A stretch of DNA of 64,000 bases from Pseudoscleropodium purum (taxonomy: Eukaryota > Streptophyta > Bryopsida > Hypnales > Brachytheciaceae): positions 9,982,001-10,046,000 of the forward strand of contig OZ017804.1 in NCBI GenBank assembly GCA_963969395.1, given 5' to 3'. A program made the translations under genes and the position numbers. Positions within the stretch are counted from its first letter, which is position 1; each line of letters begins with the position of its first letter. Positions 36,201-48,758 of this stretch are shown here, one piece after another. The notes beneath the pieces are model-generated. The model made no database searches, was not told where the DNA came from, and was given only the letters and a program-made list of their open reading frames with translations.

Positions 36201-39200
36201 TTTTTTGGATGCAAATGAAAAGATATATTCATTGATATAAGGAGAGTACAACCCTACCTAAGTTTCTTTTTTTTTCAAACTACAACATATTATGTTTTCA
36301 AATTTTGGATAGCAATGGGTAAAAATGTATATGTGGCTACTCAAATGGATAAGATTTTGACAATGGTTTGTGACATTCTATGCTTAATATATCATACTAC
36401 TAAAATCATAACTCCCTCTGTAATATCACAAATGCTACCATTAATACTAGGGGCTCATTAATAGATAAAATAGTAGTCATCAATACCAATTTTCTTTAAT
36501 TAAAATTAAAATTAGATGTAAATTCTCAAATTAAAATCCAATTGGAATACTCCTACTTCAATACATTTTGCTTATGAAACAACTTTGAATGCATTGACTC
36601 TAGTTCTTAGGGTTTAATATAAATACTTGTTGAAGGGTCTATTTTTGGATGTGCTGTGAATGAGTGGTCCAATTTCTGCCCATAGTCTTCAATTTTGATT
36701 GTTCGCAAATCTCCATCTGCCATCACCTTTATGCTATCTGCAAATTGGTACTTTCAAGCTTTATACATAAAATAGGTTGAAGCTTTAAAAGTGAAATAGT
36801 GTATTGGATATATGGCTTGAAGGCTAGTAGATATGCTCAAGTGACTAATGAGATATATAATGGTCTCGTCTAGACAAAAGCAATATTGTCAAATCTACAA
36901 GATCTAGGACTCTTTGAGAGCATTCAAAGGATGAGAGGCTTTTGACTCTAAATCATTGTCTTCTTTTCAATTTGTGATGTGTCATATGGTAATAAAAGTA
37001 ATAAGAGAGTGTTTATAGTGGAATAGATTCTCATATTGATGAGTCATAGAAGCTAGTGCTACATGAAGGTAGTTTTTTTCAAACCATTAAACATCACAAC
37101 CATCCTTTGAGATGATTATTTAGTGTATTTTCAAAAACTAAGACATTTCAAGGTTAACATAGTAATAGTTTTCTAGAAAAATTTGGTCATGAAGATGATT
37201 AATGAAGAAGTTGAAAACTAAGATGCCTATACCTCATGTTCAAGTGAACCTTTAATTTATAACCTCAAATATTGTTGTTCAGAAAGTAACAAACATACAT
37301 GGTTTATCTTGCTCATGAAGAGCAAGAAGCTTGTTGTTGTGGAAGACAAGAGCTGTGTTGCCTACATCATCATATAGCATTGTTCATAAACAAAAATTAG
37401 TATTGATATTCAAGTGATTGCAAGAAAGACCTCTTGTTTTTTGCATCACAATTGGAATCACAGAATTTAGTTCGGCTATAATTTTTTCAATTTAGCTAAT
37501 TTGTCACACTTTGCGATTTAGGGTTCAGTTTTAGTATTGCAAAATATCCAAAATTAGTGATTTAGAGCTGAAATTTGTGTTGTCTATTTCCACACTAAGT
37601 GGGCATGTGCCTACTAAAGATCACTTAAAAAACATCATTTTATGTCTTCCATATGTGTGCAAATAGGGCTCCTTTGCACGTGCATTTCTAAACATTGAAA
37701 ATGGTTATAAGATCATTCTTTTGGTAAAATTCCTTCATTATATAGTTTTCTTTAATTTTAAATTTAAAAAAATATTTTTTTCTTTTTTTTACAAATTAAA
37801 ATGTTGAAACACCTATTTTCATGAGATTTTTCACTTTTCTAGTTCTCCTACTTAGAGAATTTTTCTATGCTTTTCTTTGTTAGGGTATCTTCTCCTTAGA
37901 GGTGTATACATCAAACATATTTTTCACATTTAAAAAAATTTATTTTTCTAATTATAAAGTAATTCTTGAAAAATCAGTACTACTATACAAAATACTTCAA
38001 AAATAAGGAGATCTTTTTTGCAATCACCCTTAACAATGACTAATCAATAATTGATATCATTGTATATATACTAGTGACCTCTATTATGGTGCTATGGAAA
38101 ATTTCATTAAAATGGCATTATTCTATACACCATTTTTCCATTCATTTCTTAAACAAGTATAGATTTAAAAGTGCAAGGTCTAAACCTGAAAGTGCCAAGT
38201 TTTTGGAATATTGCCATTTTAACAAAATATTGGTTTTGCTACAATATTTATGGTGAATACAAGAAATAATATATTTAATTCCCTCCCCGTAATTAAATTA
38301 GTTGCAAACTTGAAACTTCCATTAGTTCAAATAATGTTTGCTTCACTGTAATCAAGTAATCCACCCTAGGTTAGCTCATGTTCATAGCATCTTTCTTTGA
38401 AGTAAGAATCTGAAGGGTTTGCTTGCTATTGGTAACTATGAAAATAAAGTGTAAGAGTCACTTGGGAAGTGAAAACTTTTCCATTTTTTCAAAGTTTCAT
38501 AAATTTTTTCAAAGTTCCATACACAGTTGCATACAAGAGGGCCAAATCGGTAAGTTTCTACCTGTACCAACCCCCTTGGAAGCATCGAGGACACCTAAGA
38601 TCATCCGAAGCTTTTCGATTGCAATCAGACCATATCCCGCAATGCCTGACAAGTCTGCTAACTGCAAAGACAAAACTACATTTTTAATTGTAACTTCACA
38701 AGTATCGTCAGTTTTGTTTACAAAATTAACATGATTCTGGCCCCAAAATTGTGGCATATATGTACACAAGGGTCTTAAATGTAAGACAGGAATGGATTTA
38801 TGTTTCATGACATGTGTTCTGGAACATGCCAAAGTAATGGTATTCTGCCAATTTAACGCAATTGACGTTAAGTGTAACTTGTGGCAAGTTGTGATCTGTC
38901 AAAACATATGAGGACCTAGACTGTTGAAAAGTGTCTACTCTCACAGAAGTCACAACCAGATCATATTGAATCCCTGTGTGAAAAGTATATGAAAATATTT
39001 AGCAGAGAGTACTTGTATATATGCATGTGAACACGATTAGGTGTGGCCAGGAATTGGTACGTAGCCACAATCCACTTTTTCCAGACAAGGTTTGGGATTC
39101 AAAATGAATGGCTGTGTCAATCTGAAACCCATTCAAACCACAACTGATCAACCCTGAGCTTACAGATATACTCGGTGTAGATTAAGTCCAATACTCAAAG

Positions 39201-40830
39201 CGTCAATTTCGTTATATTGGCGATATTCCACAAAGCCATAAATTGTGAAATATACCTTCACATTGCAGGCCACAAACTAAAACTGGTATAGATTTTGGTT
39301 TCAGGCTGTGCAGTCTGAACCGTGCCACAGTAATGGAATATCGCCAGTTTTACGAAGTTCACGTTTCAAGCTTACTACTTATCTTTTTGAGTATGGTTTC
39401 ATGTCGTACCTTGACGAATTTGGAGGCTCCGAAACGTTCCTCTTGTAGCAACCGAGACGTTTGAACATACCGAGCCGCATACCTAGCATTCCCATCTTTG
39501 ATATTCACTCCATGAATCATGCCGTCCCCATCAAACCTACAATTCCATCAGAACATTCCACTTAAAATGTCAATTTCGTTAGAGAGGAGTGATTCCAGCT
39601 TCAAAAATTGTAGCATATATGTACATAAAGGTGCAACATCTAGGATAGGTGTGGATTCATGTTTCTGGACAGGTGTTCTGAAAAGTGACAAAGTAATGAA
39701 ATACTGCCAATTCAACAAAATTGGCATCTTGAAGATCTTCCAGATCTACAACTCTATCTGTACCATCTGCAGGTAACATTGGACAAGACAAATTGACCTC
39801 CACTGATGCACAATAACGTATCTAATCATTGACAAAGCATAATTAGAGCCTTCTATCCACAAAAGCTGTCACTACTAGCTATTATAATTAATCCTACCTG
39901 ACTACAAACTGTGGAAATTAAGTAGTACCAACACGTACAGTAATATAAATTGCAACCTGCTGGCATTACGTTTATGTGCCTTTGGCATGTTGTTATTTTG
40001 GAAAGAACGGTGACCATTAAAACCAAAGAAGTGAGCATTAATCCGGGAAGCCCGGATGCTGCAACCTGGGAGGCAGGTTGATCGAAAGGTGCCATTCAGG
40101 CTTGTGCAGATTGCAAGAGTGCACCAGGTATCCATTGATTCCTGGCGAAGGAAGCTACGTCTATCTTCACTGCAACTGTTGTAAGAAGAGAGGACGTGGT
40201 TTCTAGTAGCCGCATGGATGGTATCCTGCCATGCGAGGGTGGAGATTTCATGCAGTAGGGTCAGCCCTAATGCCATCGAAGACAAGTCTGTTTCGGCCGC
40301 AACAGATCCGCCACGGCCCGCGCCACAGTGACTTTGACATGTTACTTAGCGTCACACGCACTGACAGGAGAAATCAAATTAAAGTAGCCAGCATGAGATG
40401 ATGAAAGATTCATAAGACATTACCAGTGGTATCCACCAACGGGCTGAAACTTGGGGTTGGGTCCATTCCGCAGGAACTGTCCATTCAGACACGCGGGGAT
40501 GGTGCCCACAACGGGGAGGTTCGCTGTGGGCGCCATCTCTGCAACAGGAGCGTAATTCCCTGCCAAACGGAAGTTCATCACTTCGTCTCTCTCGCACGCA
40601 TCTTCCGTCACAGACCACGCCCTCACTTGCCTCTCCAGATGGTCACAAAACGCACTGGCCCAGTTGCTGGGCGACGGCGTTGGCGGGGTCGTCGGAAGCT
40701 TAACAGGCTTGATTTGTGGTGTAGCGATGGCAGTCACTGTCAAGCACTTCCGATGGGAAACTCGAGATGATCGGCGCCCATGGAGAGTTTTCACGTTGGC
40801 CGCAAACAGATTGGCAACCATGGTAGCCAT
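33300..40830 (-). CDS. Carotenoid cleavage dioxygenase, CCD1-like
   Basis: A non-haem iron enzyme that oxidatively cleaves carotenoids or apocarotenoids. Twelve exons on the minus strand: 40830-40424, 39536-39410, 38661-38562, 37361-37299, 36737-36627, 36111-35924, 35668-35533, 34904-34787, 34637-34536, 34078-33815, 33643-33532, 33323-33300. Every phase agrees, giving 583 aa. The four iron ligands are present: H262 ('FTAHPKID'), H311 ('MIHDFA'), H376 ('ISHTVNAWEE') and H570 ('PYGFHALF'). '[14 protein letters not shown]' and the end 'EQLQQQV' are closest to CCD1. CCD1 is normally cytosolic, but here about 45 Ser/Arg-rich residues precede the core and look like a plastid transit peptide, so location is uncertain. 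The last exon is only 24 nt; its counterpart exists in the 59.5-kb copy. Introns carry repeats. Decayed paralogues follow at 45.8-50, 54.4-56 and 59.5-64 kb. Confidence 0.92.
38735..38880. repeat. Repeat in CCD intron 2, second copy at 39.59-39.74 kb
   Basis: It resembles 39585-39735 in intron 1: both contain 'gcatatatgtaca', then 'tggatt.atgttt', and end in 'aaagtaatg..ta.tgccaatt'. The last motif, about 'aagtaatggaatattgccaa', also occurs near 38200, 39325 and 51945. Evidently a dispersed element that entered the CCD locus several times. Confidence 0.55.
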
Positions 40831-40928
40831 GATCGATCGATAGCGATCGCGTTTCAGTGTGTCCTGAGAATGTAGGCACTGAATTGAAGCTCTGATCTGT
40901 AACTACATACGCACTGGTATCTGTTCGG

Positions 40929-40936
40929 TTTATATA
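40929..40936 (-). promoter_or_regulatory. Candidate TATA box of the CCD1-like gene
   Basis: The minus strand reads TATATAAA about 100 bp upstream of the ATG at 40830, in a sensible place for a core promoter with a leader of about 70 nt. Confidence 0.5.
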
Positions 40937-41118
40937 CTCAGTAGAAGGCTTCGCTCCCTAAGAGCAAATTTTGAACAGCAGATGAGCGCTACTAACACAT
41001 CCAGCGCACACAAAAAACGTTTTTCTTTTCAACCATGCATTGATTTGTGGGGTATAGATTTCGAAGACTTTGCCAAGTTGCAAGTATTCTATTACTCAAT
41101 AGGTACTAGGAGGTCTAG

Positions 41119-41151
41119 CCCCCCCCCCCACACACACACACACACACACAA
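41119..41151 (+). repeat. Poly-C plus (CA)n microsatellite
   Basis: A C-run of about ten bases followed by about eleven CA dinucleotides, 250-300 bp upstream of the CCD start. Likely length-variable. Confidence 0.95.
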
Positions 41152-41169
41152 GTAATCCTTTCAGTTCAA

Positions 41170-41520
41170 AAACTTTTTAAAAAGAACTTGAATAAATAAA
41201 TAATTCAAATTCTTCAAAATCACTACTAGCAGAAATTAACATTTTGAACTTCAAGGAGAAATTTTTTTATGGAAATCACAAATACTCAATCTACAATTGA
41301 TTCCAAAAGGAGTTTTAAATTTTTGATCTCAAATTTTATTGAAAAGTATTGGTTTGTGTACTAGTTGATCTTAAGTATATGGATATGCTCTAAAAATCAT
41401 ACTTTACACCTATTGTTTGAGAGTCATCATTAAATTCTTCTTCTATGTAGCATTTTACAATACATTTTCACAATTTTGGAAATCTGGATTGCCCCTAGTC
41501 GTCATGCAGGGGTTAATGAA
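41170..41520. repeat. Dispersed repeat, partner of 11.92-12.25 kb
   Basis: It starts 'acttgaataaataaataat' like its partner and ends at 'gcaggggttaatg', where GGGG-TTAA resembles the ends of the TTAA-flanked elements. Non-coding. Confidence 0.5.
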
Positions 41521-43479
41521 TTATGAGGTGTGGCCAACTGGCCACTTGATTTCCAAATGTTTGGTGGCCTGCACATACGTCAATTGATTGAAAATTCAAC
41601 CCATTGTGACCACTGTCTACGATTTAACCAATTGTGACAGGATTTTTTTTGGAGACCACTGTTCCCCTGCTGGCTTCACTCAAAAGGCTAGTTTTTGGAG
41701 GCAGAGAGGTCACATTTCTGACAGTCCGGCAAAATTTCACCAAACATGAAAGGGTTGTTTATGGCATTCCAATGCTGAAACATTTAGTACTTTCTGTCCT
41801 ACATCTGAGATTCATTTCATGCATCAGAATTGGGTGCAACCATCATTTTATTGAGTGCCACTATGGCGGGCCTTCCAGCCCCTCCGGTACATGTTTTGTC
41901 CATTTCCTCTTTGGACAGTAAGCTTTATAACATAAGTTGTTGTTTTCAAAACAAATGAGTTGAAGCTTTACACTTTAGTTTGAATGGGTTTGAAATTCAT
42001 GAACATTTGTTGGTCCAAGTACCAATCTTATCATGGGATTTCCTTCCAACTTGTGGAGATCTTGACATTCAATTACAACTATGAATAGCACACGTGCAAG
42101 GCTGGCTACAATTCAAAACGTGGTGGACAAGACAAATCATAAGCTTACCAACTGCTTGCAAATTGTGTGCACAATTCAAGTGACGCAACTCGGATGCCCA
42201 GTGGGGAAAAAGGAGAAGAACTTCTGTTGTTCCTCTTTGTTCCAGAATCTTGACAGAACACCTGATGGACAAATGAACGAATGAATGAAATGGCTGTTTT
42301 GGATGGATTAAACTACGTAGGAGGATAAATGGATGAAAAGTGCATGATGTATTGCAATTCTCATGAACCCAGTTTATAGTATTCCTTAGTACTGTCTAAA
42401 CATACTAACACCTTCTACATCTCTATATCTTTTCTCATTTGCATATAACTTACATAGATCTTCAAACTTCGTGATTGTGCACATGAGGCCTAAGAAACGC
42501 AGTCTTCATTCCAGTTCATAAACGTATCCATTTTGTTTATCCCACCGTGCTGACTTGTGCAACACCCAAAAAAAATTAAAATTAAAAATCACTTGTCACT
42601 CAACCTTCCTCCCAGAATACCCACTTACGGGGCCCTGGCTGATTGTTTCCCTCTTCCTGTGTTTTTTAATGCAATGGTCACCGTCTCTTTGAAGAAAAAA
42701 AAAATTCAAAATTCAAAATCTCCATTGGTTTAATATGAAAGAACCAACTGCCACATAACTTCTTTTGTAGATTATAAATGCATCTCACAGCTTCTTGTGG
42801 GAGATGGGATTGAAATTGCTTGCTCTAATAATTTGAATGATGAAAATAGAAGTAAGTGAAAATTTCATTCAGTTGCTTTAGCACTGAAATCCATTAGAAG
42901 AGTTTTGGAGGGTCCAGAAGCCTGTTTTGGGCATGTTTCTCCACAGCTGTTCCCTGCAGCGAGGGGAACGGCTCACTGTCAAAATTTTATTTTTTCATAA
43001 AAATAAAATAAAATAAAATAGTCTCCAAATGCAAAAATAACCAAAAATAAAAAAATAAAAAAATTGGGTCAATGACGTGACAGGGTCGCAACCATGTCAG
43101 ACTGTTGCGTCGAACCTGTTTCCTGCGTTCGCAGGCTGTGATAATTCACATGCATTCAGAGGCCCCAAAAATCTTCTAATGATAGATCTAAGCAATAACT
43201 TAAAAGATAGTTAAAATACTTATGTTAAGATCGAGTATGACATTTCAAAACAAATTCTACTCAAATATTGCCAACAACTTGTTTATGATAAGTGTGATTG
43301 TAAAAAAATTAAGTGATTGATTGTGTAGAGTTTTGGCAAAAAAAAACAAAGATTTTGATGGCCAATACTATGAGTAATATGAGTGCTTTGGGGGGAAATA
43401 ATCTCAACCATTGAGAGGAAAAATTTGCAGCTAGAAGTCACGAGGTCCATTTTGAGCCAAGAGCTTTCGAGCTGTATGA

Positions 43480-43640
43480 AAAATGTCACCAGGGAGAGAT
43501 AAAAAGGACAAGAATTGATAGTACAAACAAAGAATCTTTTTTCAATGAACATGTGCACCCAATAGTTGCCCACAATAGGTCAGCATGTAAAGCCATTAAT
43601 TACAAGGGGGCTGTCCAAAATCGGTACGTCTACCATAGCG
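43480..43640. repeat. Third copy of the 48-kb tandem unit (partial)
   Basis: Around 43535-43630 the sequence 'tttttcaatgaacat' followed by 'cccacaataggtcagc' and 'gtacgtctacc' parallels both units at 47.95-48.69 kb ('caatgaccatt', 'cacaataggttagcct', 'gtacttctac'). Confidence 0.55.
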
Positions 43641-44460
43641 TAGATTTAGGGTGTAGGTCGGGAGGTTTCGGGGTCCAGCCTATCATGACTGCCTGTGAAC
43701 TGAGCTGGACTCGAGCACCAGATCCTCAAAAACACGAGAGCCCATTGACGGCAGATCAGAGCCCCAACTCGAGAGTCGAGACACCACCAGCAAAGGAATC
43801 TCAAGAGAAGACCAATCCAGCCATCGCGGAAAACACCGAACAGTCAACAGTAACTTGAAGGGCGAATCCAGGGCGGGCTTCAAGCTGGAGCCTGGACTCC
43901 TGGAGGGCAGATCCGCAGATCTGCCCATGGGGGACGCAATCGAAACTCGATTCGCGGGAGGACGAAATCAAATTGCGAGGTGCAAAACTGCCTGACGGCG
44001 AATTTCGGCCACAATCGTGAAGATTCGGGCAGGGACTCCCGAATCTCAGAAACACCTCGGAAATTCAGTTCAGTTCAGTTCTTTCCAAGGCTAAAGGCTA
44101 CGCCGTAACGCCGCTACGGTATAGCGATGCAGATTGGGAGGCCGGTGGGCGCGGAGAACGTTGTCGAATCACTTCACTCGCTTCGGCTCGCATCAAGGGG
44201 CAAGGATTTTCAGCTGCAGGGCCACGGCAGAGCTCCCGCGCAGGAAGCCAAAAGGACACGAATTCGACCAGCGATTGACAGTTCGCTGATCATTGACTTC
44301 AGCTGGGAAAACTTACAAGGACAGGACAGGACATGCTGGACAAGATCCTGTAGAACCATGCATTCCCCCAGTCTCGTCTCTGGTGCAATCAGAATGTCCT
44401 TATCGGGAGGAGGGGTGCATGGGCTTCATTTCGTGGCATTTGGACTTACGGTGTGAAAGT
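43640..44460. other. GC-rich island of unknown nature
   Basis: About 800 bp with clearly higher GC than the 10 kb on either side. Open frames exist on both strands (84-109 codons), none recognisable, and no consistent splice pattern was found. It could be a decayed gene or retroelement fragment, or a promoter region whose gene is gone. Confidence 0.35.
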
Positions 44461-45765
44461 CATTGGATTTCAAAGTTTTTATGAATCAAAGAAATTAGAG
44501 AAAATTATTTTCAAATTTCTTTTGGTTGTGGCAATGACAAATGACACACTAGTTGCAGTAAGGGAAGGAAAAGAACATTCATTGTTATCTCCAATTAAAT
44601 GGAATTGTTCTCTACAAAATTAGGACATAGCAAAAGTGGTTTAGTTAATAAAAACACAACTAATAATAAGGATCAATTGTGTTATATGGGGCTTTTGCAT
44701 GATTGCGACATTGTAAATAGTGAGTTAGTGACTAAGAAAAGTCGTTCGATGTAGTTGGGACCCAACACAACAACAACATAATGATGGACTACCAAAAAAT
44801 AACAATCCAATACAACCGACATTGGTCTCTTTTTATTCCTTGACTAGTTATTTTCTATAGTTGACTTGGCAATTTGGCAAATTATGAAGTGAATACAAGT
44901 TGGCTCACAAAGAAAAAGTTATAGTTGTTATACCTTTTGGTGCTTTGCTATAAGTGCCAATAAATTGGAACTCTTGTTTGTTACATCAAAAGTCTTTTTT
45001 TTATGTAAAATATTTTCCTCTTCTTCTTTTTATAATGCAAAAAAGTCCATTTGAAGTTTGAATTGTTGGCTTTGCATTGGGTTAATTTTTCTTGAAGTCA
45101 CCAAAATGGAATGAGGTCCTCCTCCTTCCCCTTCAAAATCTCCATACTAACCTTGTTTCCGTCAACACATTTTTCATGGAAAAACTTGTAACCGCACATT
45201 TTTAGGATTTTTGCTTGTATGAAACAAAATCCTTAGGTTGTAAGTTGCAAATTGTGTATGTATGGATATGGATGCATGAATGTGTTGTTTAAAGCAAATG
45301 ATGGAAACAAATTGCTGAATATGTGAAAATGAACCCATGGAATTAAAGGGAAGCACAAATTTGAATTATGATGTTTGTATGATGGGAGTGTGCTGGAATT
45401 TTTAGTTAAGATTGAATTAGGGCCCATTTGGTACTCTAATTGTGATTACTTTGAGGGAGAATTATGTCATAATATCAAATCTTGAGACTTAAGTGAGAGT
45501 ATAATCTTAATTAGGTTAATACATATTGAAATTGTGGAGTTTATATGAGTCTGTATGCTAGACTCATTTTTAAGGCTCAATTAGGGTCCATTGTGGTGCC
45601 CTAATAGTGATTTTTAGGTAAAATTTGTCACAAGATTTAACCTTGGGACTTAATTTGAAGTACAAAGTCACTTGGGTTCATACATGTTGAATTTGGGTGT
45701 TTGTAGGATTAGTAATGTATTGGAATTTGTTCTTAGGGCCTAATTTGGTTTGATTTGCAAGTCCC
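44461..45765. other. AT-rich intergenic DNA, nothing identified
   Basis: Only short ORFs. If the relic at 45.77-49.96 kb once continued like the intact CCD gene, exons 4 onward would have been here, but I could not find them. Confidence 0.5.
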
Positions 45766-46689
45766 AATTTTATAGCACACTTATCAATTGAAGGGGGAAT
45801 GTAGTTCTATTTTAAGCCCCAAAAATTGAATGTGGAGATGGAATTGGGAGAGTATAGTCTTTTAGAAAACTAGTAGCTATTATTTGAAAGAATTCTAAAA
45901 ATAGTCAAATGAATTCTATATTGGATGGAAGTTCACAAAATTTGCTTTCATTTTGAAATATATATAATAATATTTTGGTGGTTCTTTTGTTCAATGATCA
46001 ACTCTCAACATAGAGTTGTTACAAATGAACAATTTTCATTTTTCATTTCTCATTTTTTCCAAAGTATTGGTTTTTAATTCTCCTACTTAGAAAAATTTTC
46101 TATGCTTAATTTTCCTAGGGTGAAATTTTCTTAAAGGCGTATACAATGACCATACATATTTTTTTAGTTTAAAATTGTTCTTTTTCATTTCAAAAGTACT
46201 TCAAAGAATCAAAACATGCACTGTGAAAATGCAACCAAATCAATAAGTGTTTTTTTATAATCATGTATATGACAAAAGAATGTTCAGACAATTATTTGGG
46301 ACTCTTTAATCTCACTATCTTACAAGACACTTGGATATTTCATTTCATTCAATAGCAATCATTTGGGCTACCTTTCTCCCAATAGAATGATGTGAAATAT
46401 TTCACATCATTTCTTACCTCAAATGATATGCCATGTAAAGTATTCCACACCTATCATTAGCTATGAAGGCATTAGCTATGAGGGCAAGTGCCATCACCCA
46501 AAGACTTGTCAATGTCATACCTCAATTGCACCTTCAACATTGTAGTGCCAAATAAAAAATTATAGAGCAAAATAATTTACAATGCTATATAATAGAACTT
46601 TAAGAAAATCAACATTCACTTCATTCAAAACAATGAATTCTACAAATACTTTACATTGTTGCATAGGCCATTTATATTTTGATATATGA

Positions 46690-47280
46690 CCTAGAAGATG
46701 AGATGTTTATATTCATATAGGGTGTTGAGAGGTAAAATAATCCACATGAGATATGTAAAATTATTAAGAGTTCAATTGTTTACAGTTAAGTTAAAAGTAA
46801 GAATTATGTTTGAAGTAGAATTTCAAACCTCATTTAAGTATAGTAGAATAATTTTTTCAAAAAACTTTGAATTAAGAAAATATGGGAAATCAAGATAAAT
46901 TTAATCTCCAAGAATCCATTTCAAAATTTAAGCTTCCAATCAAAAGTTATAGACAATTTTCAAAGAAGAGTTGGAAGGGACATTTCTTTGACATTTTCAA
47001 ATATCTACTTTAAATTTTGTCCATATCTTTTGATTGAAGGCTTTAAATCTTAAATGTACTTTTGAAAATGAAATTTATCTTAATTTTCCAAAATAGCTTT
47101 GTGAAAGCTTTTTGAATTTTTTTTCCTACTTTACAAAAATGAGGTTTGAAATTCTACTTTGAACACAATTCCTACAATTTGAGAATGAGTGGTCAAGCTT
47201 TCATCTTCAAATTTTCTCATATCCTTTTACAATTAACAATAGACAGTGAATTTCATTATAAAAACAACATCTCCACTTAT
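46690..47280. mobile_element. Large foldback element, copy 2
   Basis: Arms at about 46770-46975 and 46985-47175 are long imperfect inverted repeats around 'gggacatttctttgacattt'. Both arms match the element at 18.93-19.44 kb, and similarity continues into the flanks. Inserted within CCD relic A. Confidence 0.75.
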
Positions 47281-47429
47281 AATTCCAAATAATGTCAATG
47301 AAACAATCCCTCCATTTTGCCATCTGGATGGCAAATGGTCAAATGGCATAGATATTTCACTCAATGGATTGAATCAATCATTGGATTTTCAACAAACTAT
47401 CTTTACATTATTCATTACAAAAAAATACC

Positions 47430-47515
47430 AATCTGACGTGATGCTGATGTCGCACCAGCATCATATATATGTATGATGTGGCACTACTGGTGCCACATCA
47501 GCATCACGTCAGATT
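47430..47515. repeat. Palindromic mini-element of 86 bp
   Basis: The left arm starting 'aatctgacgtgatgctgatg' and the right arm ending 'catcagcatcacgtcagatt' pair over about 28 bp with one mismatch. The right half contains a second small palindrome, 'tggcactactggtgcca'. GC content is far above the neighbourhood. Probably a very short MITE. Confidence 0.75.
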
Positions 47516-47949
47516 TTATTTTATTTTATGTTATATTTTTTAATTGCATAGCACAGTTGTCAAAAATAAAAAACCTGTCCGCCTTCCACAGGCCTCAGAA
47601 TTTTCCTCATGTGTAAATTTGTTCCTGTACTCCTAAAATAAATTTAAGAAAAATTGGAGCACACCCAAAATGATCTGCCACTATCCTAGTACTAAAGTTA
47701 AAGCTTCTAAGAGAATACTTTCATTCTCCATGATGTGTAGCTGAATTTTGTGGATGAGGACTCAGTGGAGTAAAAGGCAGCCTCTCTGAATTCAACGCAA
47801 CTGAATGTCAATATGTTGGCTTTTCCTTGTTTTTACCACCTTTTTGCAAATGAAAGTTTTCAGAAAATGTACAAATTGGGCACTTTGCTGATACTTGATT
47901 GCATCATTCAATTCTCACGCACATGTGGACTTAAGGTAGAAGTAAGGAA

Positions 47950-48690
47950 GAAGTACCTATTTTGGATAACTTAAGCATTTTAGACTAGATAATGTGGGAA
48001 AGTCATGTAGAACTAAGTTCAATGTGTGTTAAAATAAGATTGTGGAAGAATGCCCCCTCCCCCCCTAAAAAAATCTTCAAAAATGAATATAAAAGTGAAT
48101 ATAAAAGTGAATTTTACACCGGACCCATTCTAGATTCATAGACTCACATATTGTAGTTAGCTTTGGCACCTCTCCCTAAGTCAAGAGGGAAGAGAGATAA
48201 ATGGATGAGAAGGTACAAACCAAGAATTTTTTTCAATGACCATTGCATCCAGTTGTTGTTCACAATAGGTTAGCCTATAAAGCAACTATAGGATGCAAGT
48301 TCAAAATAGGTACTTCTACTTTATTTATTTCAGATAATTTAAGCATTTTAAATTGGATGATGTTGGAAAGTCATGCAAAATTGAGTTCAATGTGTGCAAA
48401 ATTAAGGTTGTGGAAGAATGCCAAAAAAAACAAAAAATTTCCTCCAAAAATGAATATTTTATTGAATATGAAAGTAAATTTTGTACATGGATCCATTCTA
48501 GTTTCATAGATTCACCTATTGTAGTTAGCTTTGGCACTTCTCCCTAAGTCAAGAAGGAAGAGAGATGAGTGGACAAGAAGGTGTGAACCAAATTTTTTTT
48601 TCAATGACCATTACCTCTAGTTGTTGTTCACAATAGGTTAGCCTACAAAGCAATTTTAGGGACCTATCTAAAGTAGGTACTTCTACCTTA
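47950..48690 (+). repeat. Tandem duplication, unit about 368 bp
   Basis: Matching landmarks are 367-368 bp apart: 'aagcatttta' (47974/48341), 'gtagttagctttggcac' (48153/48521) and 'caatgaccatt' (48234/48602). Copies differ by many substitutions, so the duplication is old. A third partial copy lies at 43.48-43.64 kb. Confidence 0.8.
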
Positions 48691-48758
48691 TGTTAACTAC
48701 AAGGGAGCATATTTGGCTCCATTTCAACTCAATTAATTTGCAAAATTGGCTCTTTTAA

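Larger units (their letters stand above)
40990..43470. other. Intergenic DNA downstream of the CCD promoter, no gene seen
   Basis: It contains a poly-C/(CA)n microsatellite (41119-41151) and the repeat at 41170-41520. ORFs at 41634-41921 and 42069-42284 show no family resemblance. Confidence 0.5.

Noticed and set aside
39902..40285. 127-codon ORF on the minus strand
   Set aside because: It lies wholly within CCD intron 1 and shows no recognisable domain; the flanking CCD exons join cleanly around it.
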